Counted from the stretch's first letter, positions 1 to 8,286 are shown. The stretch: 40,087 nt of DNA from a bacterium (GCA_027484965.1 JAIXRY010000004.1:1-40087), one strand, 5' to 3'. Notes: generated by a model not told the origin, from the sequence alone. Program-made: numbers and translations.

Positions 1-13
1 GGACTCTAGTATT

Positions 14-55
14 AAATAAAAAACATCTGATTTTTAAATCAGATGTTTTTTATTT
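14..55. terminator. Long palindromic terminator downstream of tRNA-Lys
   Basis: AAATAAAAAACATCTGAT-ttttaa-ATCAGATGTTTTTTATTT, 18-bp perfect arms ending in a T-run. Confidence 0.75.
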
Positions 56-60
56 TTTTG

Positions 61-133
61 TCCGCTCGGTAGGAATCGAACCTACGACCATCTCCTTAAA
101 AGGGAGCTGCTCTACCAGCTGAGCTACGAGCGG
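61..133 (-). tRNA. tRNA-Lys (anticodon TTT)
   Basis: Minus strand CCGCTCG TA GCTC ... CCC TTTTAAG G ... GTAGG TTCGATT CCTAC CGAGCGG A; full cloverleaf. Confidence 0.95.
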
Positions 134-180
134 ATGTATTTAAAGCATTCAACAGAATAGTAAGTATAACCTATTTTCTA

Positions 181-290
181 TTGAAGCCGCTACATCCGAG
201 CTAACGAACAGATGTATAGTCTTTAACAAAACACAATATAATTATGTTTTTAATTGAAGTTGCTACATCTAAGCTAACGAGCGGATATAC
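181..290 (-). repeat. Two decayed copies of the tRNA-Lys 5' region in tandem upstream of the gene
   Basis: ttgaagccgctacatccgagctaacgaacagatgta (181..) and ttgaagttgctacatctaagctaacgagcggatata (254..) resemble the tRNA 5' region ctaccagctgagctacgagcggatgta. Confidence 0.6.
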
Positions 291-340
291 CCTCTCAAAT
301 CTTTGGAAAATGAGAGAATATGTATACTAAAATAGCATTT

Positions 341-694
341 TTAGAACGGAAGGTCAAATGCGTAAAAACCAGCGGTTGAGAAAAGAAGAGATATTGCTAC
401 TCCAATAACAAAGATGAAGAGCGCTTTTTCTGTATAATCTGTATCTTTTAATTTTTTACCAAAACGAATTGTTGTATCAAAAATAGCAAAAAGTGAAGCG
501 ATTTGTGTTAGAGCGCCGATCATAAAAAGAACACCAAGAACAATTTCAAATCCGCTATACCATTTGTGCCATGTTCCGTCTCTCTTTTTCCATGTTCGAA
601 ATCCTCTCAAAAAGAAATAGAGTCCTATTATTATGCGGAGTATAAGTGGAGCAATTAGGCCCCAAGAAAGTAAATTTGGAAATATTGTAACCAT
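341..694 (-). CDS. Small multi-TM protein, DoxX-like
   Basis: ORF with several hydrophobic segments; start MVTIFPNLL chosen because TATACT lies 7 nt upstream of this ATG. Confidence 0.6.
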   Translation of the reverse strand: MVTIFPNLLSWGLIAPLILRIIIGLYFFLRGFRTWKKRDGTWHKWYSGFEIVLGVLFMIGALTQIASLFAIFDTTIRFGKKLKDTDYTEKALFIFVIGVAISLLFSTAGFYAFDLPF

Positions 695-744
695 ATATGC
701 TAGTATACTCTGTATAAGACAGGGATTCAACAGATATTCAATAT

Positions 745-1233
745 ATGAAAACTAACAACAAAGAACTAAACACAATAGTGATTCTTCCAGATATAAGAAG
801 CGCTGAGAATGTCGGATCTATTTTTCGTACCGCAGATGCGCTTGGAATTGATCAAATCGTTCTTGGTGGAATCACTCCAGATCCGATAGATAAATTTAAT
901 CGTCCAAACAGTAAGATCGCAAAGACCGCTCTCGGTGCAGAGAAAACTATTTCATGGACTCATTGTAATAGTTTGAGTGCTAGATTTGCTCGTCTGAAAA
1001 AAGCAGGGTATACACTTGTAGCTATTGAACAAGATAAAAGATCTGTTGATTATAAGAAAGTGAAGAAGGTAGATAAGATGGTCTTTGTTATGGGTAATGA
1101 AGTTGAAGGTCTTCCCAAAAATATTTTAGATAAGATGGATATAATCGCTGAGATTCCAATGCAAGGAGGGAAAGAATCTCTCAATGTGTCTGTTTCTTTT
1201 GGGGTAGCACTATTTAGAATTTTGAATAAATAA
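745..1233 (+). CDS. SpoU/TrmH family RNA 2'-O-methyltransferase
   Basis: Motifs VILPDIRSAENVGSIFRTADALG, VFVMGNEVEGLP and IPMQGGKESLNVSVSFGVALF. Confidence 0.93.
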   Translation: MKTNNKELNTIVILPDIRSAENVGSIFRTADALGIDQIVLGGITPDPIDKFNRPNSKIAKTALGAEKTISWTHCNSLSARFARLKKAGYTLVAIEQDKRSVDYKKVKKVDKMVFVMGNEVEGLPKNILDKMDIIAEIPMQGGKESLNVSVSFGVALFRILNK

Positions 1234-1259
1234 AAAACTCTCGCATGAGAGTTTTTTAT

Positions 1260-1382
1260 TTATCTAACTTCCTGAGGAGCGTCTATAAAAGGGGAAGTGT
1301 ATTGTTTTGTTGCTCCACCATTCCAATACCAAAGAGCAAACAAAACAACAAGTCCTATAAATAGCCATTTAAATTCTTCCAT
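1260..1382 (-). CDS. 40-aa single-TM small protein (below the ORF-track cutoff)
   Basis: ATG at 1382 reads MEEFKWLFIGLVVLFALWYWNGGATKQYTSPFIDAPQEVR then TAA; placed between a terminator and fpg on the same strand. Confidence 0.6.
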   Translation of the reverse strand: MEEFKWLFIGLVVLFALWYWNGGATKQYTSPFIDAPQEVR

Positions 1383-1387
1383 ATGTT

Positions 1388-2320
1388 TTAATTATAAAGC
1401 ACTTGGTGTTTATTACAAAAGTGAGTACTACGACCGTTTACCATATTTCTTTCGATAATTCCTTTGCATCCGTGTTTACCACAAACTTCATTTTTCTTTT
1501 GATATACATTGTGATGATGTTGAAATTCTCCACGTCGTCCCTCTATATTTCTATAGTCAGACATAGAGTCTCCTCCAAAATCAATTCCTTTTTCTAAAAC
1601 TTCCTTCATGCTTTTATAAAGCAGAGAAAGATTTTTCTTTGGAATTTTGTTGAATGTAGATTCTGGATGAATAGATGATGACCATAACATTTCATCAGAA
1701 TAAATATTCCCAATACCAGCTACAATACTCTGATCCATCAAGACTGTCTTGATGGCTTTATTTGTATTTTTGCTTAATCTTTCTAAGAATACTTTTTCTG
1801 TAAAAGATTCTTCTAGTGGTTCTGGGCCAACTCCTTTCAAGTGAATACTTTGTTCTAAATAATCTGTTTTTATTAATGTGACTTTTCCGAATTTTCTAGA
1901 ATCACAAAAAACTAAATTCTTTCCATTGGATAGAGAAAAGACAACATGAATAAATCTATTATAAGGATCTTTTAATGCTTCGTTTTTTTCTTCACTTGCA
2001 ACAGACCAAGAATTTTTCTTTTTGTCATAAGTGTATTTTCCAAAGAGTAGGTGACCTGTCATTTTTAGATGAATGAGTATTGTATGTTCATTATCTAGAT
2101 GTATAAGAATATTTTTTGCACGTCTTTCGGCTTTTTTGATTTTGGCACCAATTATAATCTTTTTAAATTTCTTAAAAAATTCTTCATCTTTTATTGTGTC
2201 TTTGAATTGTTTGATTGGGTTTTTGCGAGTAAGGTCTGTCCACACATCTTCTATGATGAGTTTTGGTAAAACTTTTTGTAATCCATTTACTGTTGTTGTG
2301 ACTTCAGGTAGTTCTGGCAT
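1388..2320 (-). CDS. mutM: Formamidopyrimidine-DNA glycosylase
   Basis: N-terminal MPELPEVTT, DQSIVAGIGNIYSDEMLW, C-terminal zinc-finger region with GRSTHFCNKHQ. Confidence 0.93.
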   Translation of the reverse strand: MPELPEVTTTVNGLQKVLPKLIIEDVWTDLTRKNPIKQFKDTIKDEEFFKKFKKIIIGAKIKKAERRAKNILIHLDNEHTILIHLKMTGHLLFGKYTYDKKKNSWSVASEEKNEALKDPYNRFIHVVFSLSNGKNLVFCDSRKFGKVTLIKTDYLEQSIHLKGVGPEPLEESFTEKVFLERLSKNTNKAIKTVLMDQSIVAGIGNIYSDEMLWSSSIHPESTFNKIPKKNLSLLYKSMKEVLEKGIDFGGDSMSDYRNIEGRRGEFQHHHNVYQKKNEVCGKHGCKGIIERNMVNGRSTHFCNKHQVLYN

Positions 2321-2369
2321 ATATCAGAGTATAACAAAATAGACTTTATTTTATATAATCTATACTGTA

Positions 2370-2399
2370 TTGACAATTTATCATTTAATATGCTCTAAT
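2370..2399 (+). promoter_or_regulatory. Sigma70-type promoter
   Basis: TTGACA (2370-2375), 18 nt, TCTAAT (2394-2399). Confidence 0.55.
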
Positions 2400-2597
2400 A
2401 TGTAAAAACCAGTGAACAAATGATCTGGTTATTTAAAACTAAATAGATAGCACCATGGCAGACTGACACCATCAAAAGAACCTATTAGTGAGGGTCAAAT
2501 CGCTAAATTAAACCAAAATTTAACAGCGCGACTGCTGAATTATAAAACTTCTATTCCAAGTGATCTTTTTCAGAAAGTACTTGAAGATGGAACTCTT

Positions 2598-3065
2598 TTG
2601 GATGAAATTTTTGCTTCAATCCACAAACTAGTGGATGCAATCAGTAATTTGATTATCCGTAAAGTTACAGTCAATCGCAATCAGTCTCCGAAAGAAGTAC
2701 TGAACGCTACAGGAAGAACACAATATAACGACAGTGGTATTGTGATAGGAATGCCGAAAGGTGAGGGTGAAGAAACAGAAGTATTTTTCTTCAAATTGGA
2801 TCACCATGTAAATGATAACGATTTAGATAAAGAATACGAACTACGTGGTTTGAAACCAGTTGATCCGTACTCTTTAGCAAAAGTGAATGAAGATGATTCG
2901 GCTTTCGCTGATACTTATCCGAATGGAACACATTGGAAAAACGAAGACGGAAAATGGTGTTTTGCGCGCTTCTATAAGGCAGGAAAACACTTGCGTCGAC
3001 TGCGTATAGGTCGGAGTTATGATACTTGGAGCTACTATTGGTGGTTTGCTGGTGTCCGCAAGTAA
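2598..3065 (+). CDS. Uncharacterised protein with C-terminal WWFAGVRK; possible diversified C-terminus
   Basis: Open frame; the same frame is open upstream to 2451, so the true start may lie near 2455 or 2463. Confidence 0.7.
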   Translation: MDEIFASIHKLVDAISNLIIRKVTVNRNQSPKEVLNATGRTQYNDSGIVIGMPKGEGEETEVFFFKLDHHVNDNDLDKEYELRGLKPVDPYSLAKVNEDDSAFADTYPNGTHWKNEDGKWCFARFYKAGKHLRRLRIGRSYDTWSYYWWFAGVRK

Positions 3066-3147
3066 GTACTTATTACTTTGGACTCTATACTTTCTGTATT
3101 TTGTCTTTAATCATAAAAACGATTTTCTTTTTAGAAAATCGCTTTTT

Positions 3148-3717
3148 TTATTTCCCCAATAATTGCAATGCAGAACGTATACGTTCATTTGTAGTACCTT
3201 CTTTTGGAATATCTTTTAGAATATTACGCACTTCAGAACCATTCCATCCGAGGGCTTCAAGAGCAAGAATAACATCTCCATCAGAAGACATTTCTTCTTT
3301 TGTCATTACTACACCTTTTACTTTGTCTTTTAATTCATGAACAATTTTCTCTGCTGTTTTTTTTCCAATACCAGAAACTTTAGTCAGGTGGGATGCGTCA
3401 TTTGAGGCTATTGCATTAATAAGTGTTTCACTATCTACAGCGTCTAGAACTCCGAGAGCAGACTTAGGTCCTATTCCTGAGACTTGTAGAAGTAATTCGA
3501 ATGTTTCGAGAGTTCCTATCTTTGTAAATCCATATAAATCTAAAGCAGTCTCGCGTACTGATAGGTGCGTGAAGAATGTTATTGGGTTTCCCAAATTATC
3601 ATTTATTGAGAAGAGCGTTTCTTTTGTGGTGTGTATTTTGTAGCCAACACCGCGAACGTCTACAAGGGCAACGTTTTCTTTAAGGGAGCGAGGAATTCCT
3701 GTAATTGATCCAATCAT
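3148..3717 (-). CDS. ruvA: Holliday junction branch migration protein RuvA
   Basis: MIGSITGIPR...GVGYKIHT, helix-hairpin-helix LLQVSGIGPKSALGVLD and LTKVSGIGKKTAEKIVHELKDK. Confidence 0.95.
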   Translation of the reverse strand: MIGSITGIPRSLKENVALVDVRGVGYKIHTTKETLFSINDNLGNPITFFTHLSVRETALDLYGFTKIGTLETFELLLQVSGIGPKSALGVLDAVDSETLINAIASNDASHLTKVSGIGKKTAEKIVHELKDKVKGVVMTKEEMSSDGDVILALEALGWNGSEVRNILKDIPKEGTTNERIRSALQLLGK

Positions 3718-3883
3718 ATAAATATAGTATATAGGGACTAGTCGATTTTGCGAAATTGTATCTCATACTGTGTCTACTGGAGTCTTATGTGCGAAAACCC
3801 TAGTATTTTGTCGTTTTCCATGCTATAGTATCTTTTGTTCGCAATGATCGTGTCTCGATATAAGCAAACACTTAAATAAACAT

Positions 3884-4129
3884 ATGCCAATTACAAAATC
3901 AGCAAAACAAGCACTTAAAGTTTCACTTAAGAGACGTGCAATGAATGACCGCAATAAAAAAGCAGTCAAAGAATCAGTAAAAGCCGTGGAGAAAAATCCA
4001 AAAGCTACAGATTCAAAACAAACTCTCTCAAAAGCTTTTAGTGCTCTCGATAAAGCGGTAAAGCGCGGTGTTATGAAAAAGAACACAGCTTCTCGCAAAA
4101 AATCACAACTTGCAAAAAAAGTTGGATAA
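3884..4129 (+). CDS. rpsT: 30S ribosomal protein S20
   Basis: MPITKSAKQALKVSLKRRAMNDRNKKAVK...KGVMKKNTASRKKSQLAKKV pattern. Confidence 0.93.
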   Translation: MPITKSAKQALKVSLKRRAMNDRNKKAVKESVKAVEKNPKATDSKQTLSKAFSALDKAVKRGVMKKNTASRKKSQLAKKVG

Positions 4130-4189
4130 TAAAAATCCCTCATAAGCAACTCTTATGAGGGATTTTTCTTTGCTATACTATAAATACTC

Positions 4190-5701
4190 ATGAAATATTT
4201 TCGCAGGCTCGTTAACTATGTTTTTTACTTCAAAAGAATAAAGCGTGTTTATGGTGATCATAAAAATTTTGAAAAACAACAAGAAGATGAACTTTTTAGA
4301 ATTTTACATTTAACAAAGAATACAAAATGGGGAAGTCTGTATAAATATAGAGAAATAAAATCCATAGAAGATTTCCAAGAATTTGTACCTATTTCAAAAT
4401 ATGAAGAAATAGCACCATTTATTGAAGATATGTTAAATGGTGAAGAAAATATTTTGTGGCCAGGACTTGTTAAAAATTTTTCCAAGTCTTCTGGAACAAC
4501 AAATGCGAAGAGTAAATATATTCCACTTCCAGATATTTCTTTAAAGAAAAATCACTTTAATCAAGGGATGGATATGATTTCTGTTTATTTAAACAATCAA
4601 AAAGATTCAAGGCTACTTTTTGGAAAAACACTTTCAATCACTGGAAGTCTTTCTTATTCTCCATCTGGTAATAAAAACATTATGGTTGGTGATGTCTCTG
4701 CTGTACTTGCTTCAAATATTCCAAAATGGGCTCATGTTATCAGGACTCCAAAATTATCAACAGCACTACTCTCTGATTGGAAAGAAAAAGTTGTAAAAAT
4801 TGTTGACGCTTCCTCAAAAGAAAACGTTGTTGCTTTACTTGGAACGCCAACTTGGGTTTCTGTTATATTGAATAGACTAAATCAAAATACAAAAAAACCA
4901 ATAAGTGCGTCATGGAAAAATTTGGAAGTGTTTTTTCATGGAGCTGTTTCTTTTGCCCCTTATAAAACTCTCTTCAGAGAACTGCTTCCTGATAAAAATA
5001 TTAATTATGTCGAAGTATATAATGCTTCAGAAGGGTTTTTTGCTTTTTCAGACGACTTTAACAAGCCTGAAGAAATGTTACTTTCTTTGTCGGGTGTTTT
5101 TTATGAATTTATTCCACTCTCAGAATTCTCAAAAGGTGAAAGACGTGCAATATCTTTAAAAAATGTTACTTGTGGCATTTCTTATGCTGTTGTAATTACA
5201 ACTTACGGAGGACTTTCTAGATATATTATTGGAGATACTGTTTCTTTTGTTAATCTTAATCCTTTCAAAATAATTTTTACTGGTCGTACAAAATATTTTA
5301 TAAATGCTTTTGGTGAAGAACTTGAAGCTTTTCATGTGGAAAAATCTCTAAAAGAGTCACTTCAAAAAACTGGAGGTTCAATAAAAAATTTTACAGTTGC
5401 TCCTTTGTATATGAAAGACGGTAATGGTGGTGCTCATGAGTGGCTTATAGAGTGGTCAATTAAACCTTCTGACGTATCTTTATTTGAGAATAGTGTTGAT
5501 GAAATTATCAAAGAATTAAACTCAGACTACGAAGCAAAAAGAGCAAATGATTCAATTTTAGGAAAACCTGTTTTTAGATATTTACCAGAAAATACTTTTG
5601 ATAAATGGATGGAAAAACGTGGAAAATTAGGGGGGCAAAACAAAGTTCCTATATTGTCTAACTCTAGAGAGTATGTAGATGATATTATCGATATGCTTTA
5701 A
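4190..5701 (+). CDS. GH3 auxin-responsive promoter family protein (acyl-adenylating)
   Basis: SKSSGTTNAKSKYIPLP, VEVYNASEGFFAF, TYGGLSRYIIGDTVSF, FTGRTKYFINAFGEELEAFHVE. Confidence 0.85.
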   Translation: MKYFRRLVNYVFYFKRIKRVYGDHKNFEKQQEDELFRILHLTKNTKWGSLYKYREIKSIEDFQEFVPISKYEEIAPFIEDMLNGEENILWPGLVKNFSKSSGTTNAKSKYIPLPDISLKKNHFNQGMDMISVYLNNQKDSRLLFGKTLSITGSLSYSPSGNKNIMVGDVSAVLASNIPKWAHVIRTPKLSTALLSDWKEKVVKIVDASSKENVVALLGTPTWVSVILNRLNQNTKKPISASWKNLEVFFHGAVSFAPYKTLFRELLPDKNINYVEVYNASEGFFAFSDDFNKPEEMLLSLSGVFYEFIPLSEFSKGERRAISLKNVTCGISYAVVITTYGGLSRYIIGDTVSFVNLNPFKIIFTGRTKYFINAFGEELEAFHVEKSLKESLQKTGGSIKNFTVAPLYMKDGNGGAHEWLIEWSIKPSDVSLFENSVDEIIKELNSDYEAKRANDSILGKPVFRYLPENTFDKWMEKRGKLGGQNKVPILSNSREYVDDIIDML

Positions 5702-5721
5702 ATATGTTAGAGTAAATATAT

Positions 5722-5991
5722 ATGGAAGTTTATCTTGAAGAATATTTTGGACTCGAATGTCCTCACTGCCAGAGAATGCAAGAACTCTCAAAGAAGATTG
5801 AGAAAGAAATAGGTGTAACGATCAATCGTTTTGAAGTTTGGCATAATTATGAAAACATGAAAAAAGTTGAAGAACTTGACCCTAAGAATGAATGTGGAGG
5901 TGTACCTTTTTTTATAAATAAGAAAACAGGTAAGACTCTTTGTGGGGAAGTATCAGAAAAAGAAATACGTGACTGGGCACTAGGAAAGTAA
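5722..5991 (+). CDS. Thioredoxin/glutaredoxin-fold protein
   Basis: CPHC active site and GGVPFFINKKTGKTLCGEV. Confidence 0.75.
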   Translation: MEVYLEEYFGLECPHCQRMQELSKKIEKEIGVTINRFEVWHNYENMKKVEELDPKNECGGVPFFINKKTGKTLCGEVSEKEIRDWALGK

Positions 5992-6003
5992 TATACTAAA
6001 TTT

Positions 6004-6543
6004 ATGAACAAACCTCACAAAACACATTTTATAGGAGTGCTACTTATCACGTTTTTTATTATTATATTGACGGCGGTTTTTTTGATGATGAAAAATAGAA
6101 ATACGTTAGATGAAAATATTCCTGTTGCTGAAAATAAGACAGAAACAACAAGCATTGTTCCAATAGTGGAAGAAAAAGTAGGGTGTGGAATTGTTGTAAA
6201 AAGTCCAACAATTGGTGAAAAGTTTGATGTTATAAAAAAGGTGTCTGTTGTTGTTGATAATTCAAAGAGGGTAGAACTCGGATGTGGGTGGACTGTTTTT
6301 GAAGGGCAAGCCGGAACATTTAAAATAGTTGATTCTCAAGGTAATGAAGTCTCAAGTGGAATATTAAAAGTTCAAGAAGGGATTGAGTGGATGACTTCTC
6401 TCCCTGTAATGTATGAAGCTGAAGCGCCAATCTCAAAAGACGAGAAAGATATTGCAAAGGGAATAGGTAAGTTAATAATCACAGAAGATGACCCAAGTGG
6501 AGAAAAGATTCTTCAGACTATAGAAATCCCTGTGGAGTTTTAA
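6004..6543 (+). CDS. Membrane-anchored protein with Gmad2-like Ig-fold domain
   Basis: N-terminal TM; VKSPTIGEKFDVIKKVSV...WMTSLPVMYEAEAP...GKLIITEDDPSGEKILQTIEIPVEF. Confidence 0.55.
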   Translation: MNKPHKTHFIGVLLITFFIIILTAVFLMMKNRNTLDENIPVAENKTETTSIVPIVEEKVGCGIVVKSPTIGEKFDVIKKVSVVVDNSKRVELGCGWTVFEGQAGTFKIVDSQGNEVSSGILKVQEGIEWMTSLPVMYEAEAPISKDEKDIAKGIGKLIITEDDPSGEKILQTIEIPVEF

Positions 6544-6608
6544 ATTTATAACAGCTGTCAACTAAAAAACCTTTATAAATTAAGGGTTTTTTAGTTACAT
6601 TAAATTTA

Positions 6609-6638
6609 TTGACAAAGTAGTATAATTTATTATATAAT
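6609..6638 (+). promoter_or_regulatory. Consensus sigma70 promoter
   Basis: TTGACA (6609-6614), 18 nt, TATAAT (6633-6638). Confidence 0.75.
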
Positions 6639-6677
6639 ATACGTAATAAATTGTAGAACCATTAAAAATAAATAATA

Positions 6678-7337
6678 ATGAAAAAGTTATCATTAATTAT
6701 CACACTACTTTTGCTAGTGTTTGCTTTTACCAACTGCTCTTTTAAAAGGAATCTGCGAAAATGCGGTAATTCTGATGAATGCTGGAAGTATGTGGAAGAT
6801 ATCCAAATGTTCAAAGAGAACAAGAATCATAAATTCGTGTTTGACTCTACCAAAGCAAAAGTGTTCTTTGTTGCGAAATGGAATACGTTTATTCCATATC
6901 GCGGTTCTTGGGACGGTTATGATCGGGACGGCGGAGTTATTAGTGGATATGAGAAAGGGAAATATGTCTATTTTTTGGAAAAATACAAAGTACAATCAGA
7001 ACAATTTTTCAAAGAAACTGGCAAATCATTTATTGTAATGGAGAAGAGATTCTACAAGACTTCACTTTCAGAAGACCCAAGAAGAACTTGCTTTTGGATT
7101 TCTCTCGTTATGAAACCTTACTCGCAGAATATAGACACGTTCTTGAGACAAGCAACCTGTATTGAAGAAAATCCTTCATTTCAGTCTTTATTTCCAAATT
7201 ATATTAATGATCTGAAGCGAAGAGTACTCGCGTCAGAAGGTGTAACTGATTGGGAAAAGATTATTAACTTCACCGCACAAACTGTTCCTGGCAAACCAGA
7301 AACTTGGAATGCGTGGAGATGGCCTGGTTATAACTAG
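6678..7337 (+). CDS. Putative lipoprotein of unknown function
   Basis: MKKLSLIITLLLLVFAFTNC lipobox-like signal peptide. Confidence 0.65.
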   Translation: MKKLSLIITLLLLVFAFTNCSFKRNLRKCGNSDECWKYVEDIQMFKENKNHKFVFDSTKAKVFFVAKWNTFIPYRGSWDGYDRDGGVISGYEKGKYVYFLEKYKVQSEQFFKETGKSFIVMEKRFYKTSLSEDPRRTCFWISLVMKPYSQNIDTFLRQATCIEENPSFQSLFPNYINDLKRRVLASEGVTDWEKIINFTAQTVPGKPETWNAWRWPGYN

Positions 7338-7465
7338 GTACAAATCCTTGTCGTATGACAAGGATTTTTATTTGGAATTTATATTAAGATTGTTACAGCA
7401 AAAAACTCTTTTCAAAAAGCATTTTTTGCTGTATAGTACTTGTTGTTGATACTCATTATCAATAT

Positions 7466-7537
7466 GCTCTCGTCGTTCAATGGATAGGACGCAACTTTGC
7501 GGAAGTTGCGATGTAGGTTCGATTCCTACCGAGAGCA
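7466..7537 (+). tRNA. tRNA-Arg (anticodon GCG)
   Basis: GCTCTCG TC GTTC AATGGATAG GAC; anticodon stem-loop GCAACT TTGCGGA AGTTGC; T-arm GTAGG TTCGATT CCTAC; CGAGAGC A. Confidence 0.93.
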
Positions 7538-7540
7538 CAA

Positions 7541-7581
7541 TATAAAAAATCACCTAATAATAAATTAGGTGATTTTTTATA
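7541..7581. terminator. Bidirectional terminator after tRNA-Arg(GCG)
   Basis: TATAAAAAATCACCTAAT / ATTAGGTGATTTTTTATA, 18-bp arms. Confidence 0.75.
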
Positions 7582-7590
7582 TCTCTAAAC

Positions 7591-7677
7591 GCTCTCGGTA
7601 GGAATCGAACCTCGGCGCCAATTTTTAAGAAGTAAAACGACTATAAAAATTGTGCGTTTCGACCGAAGGGAGAGGTG
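7591..7677 (-). repeat. Inverted tRNA-Arg 3'-end copy followed by a structured segment
   Basis: gctctcggtaggaatcgaacct is the exact reverse complement of tRNA-Arg positions 7515-7536; adjacent CGC-CAATTTTTA/TAAAAATTG-t-GCG hairpin. Confidence 0.7.
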
Positions 7678-7685
7678 ATTCATGT

Positions 7686-8153
7686 TTATATACCAAAATA
7701 ATCAAAAAGTTGTTCAGGTATACTTTCTACAAGCTCCTCATTTTTTGTTGTATATGTCTTCAACATACTTTCCATATCTTCTTCATGTATGTTTAATACA
7801 GGGAATGAAACGATTCTATTTATACCAACATTACGACTAATAAGAAGAAGTCTCTGATCTCTTCTCGTTGTAAAATTATAAGAAACAACATTTTTCCAAA
7901 TAATGATTTCATTGTTTATAGAAATTCCTTTTTCATTTATTTCAAAATCAGTAATCTCAGGTTCTTTGTGCGCTGTAAATATTATAAGAGATCCTGCTAT
8001 AAGAATAAAAATTCCAAAAAGAAAATTTGAAAAAAAGAAAGAGGCAATAGATCCCGCTATAACAATAATACCCATAGCCCAATACCAATCAATACTTTTT
8101 GGTTTAAATTCGTAGGGGAGAGCGCTCCAAGATAAAGAAGTTTTTTGTTCCAT
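7686..8153 (-). CDS. Two-TM membrane protein, uncharacterised
   Basis: ORF with two adjacent hydrophobic segments and a soluble C-terminal half. Confidence 0.65.
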   Translation of the reverse strand: MEQKTSLSWSALPYEFKPKSIDWYWAMGIIVIAGSIASFFFSNFLFGIFILIAGSLIIFTAHKEPEITDFEINEKGISINNEIIIWKNVVSYNFTTRRDQRLLLISRNVGINRIVSFPVLNIHEEDMESMLKTYTTKNEELVESIPEQLFDYFGI

Positions 8154-8286
8154 ATATACATTGTAGCAATAATTTTAATATTAACAGGTGGAAAAATACT
8201 TTTAAATAGCAAAAAAGAGTTAATTTCACCCTTTTTTGTTTATATAGGAATATTTACTGTCTAGATTTGATTGAATAGGTGAGATT

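Noticed and set aside
1403-2342. Plus-strand ORFs 1403-1597 and 2073-2342
   Set aside because: Antisense to the well-supported fpg gene, low-complexity translations, no independent start signals.
3823-4149. Minus-strand ORF over rpsT
   Set aside because: Shadow ORF antisense to ribosomal protein S20.
7368-7553. Minus-strand 61-aa ORF
   Set aside because: Overlaps tRNA-Arg(GCG) and its upstream hairpin; the translation contains antisense tRNA sequence.
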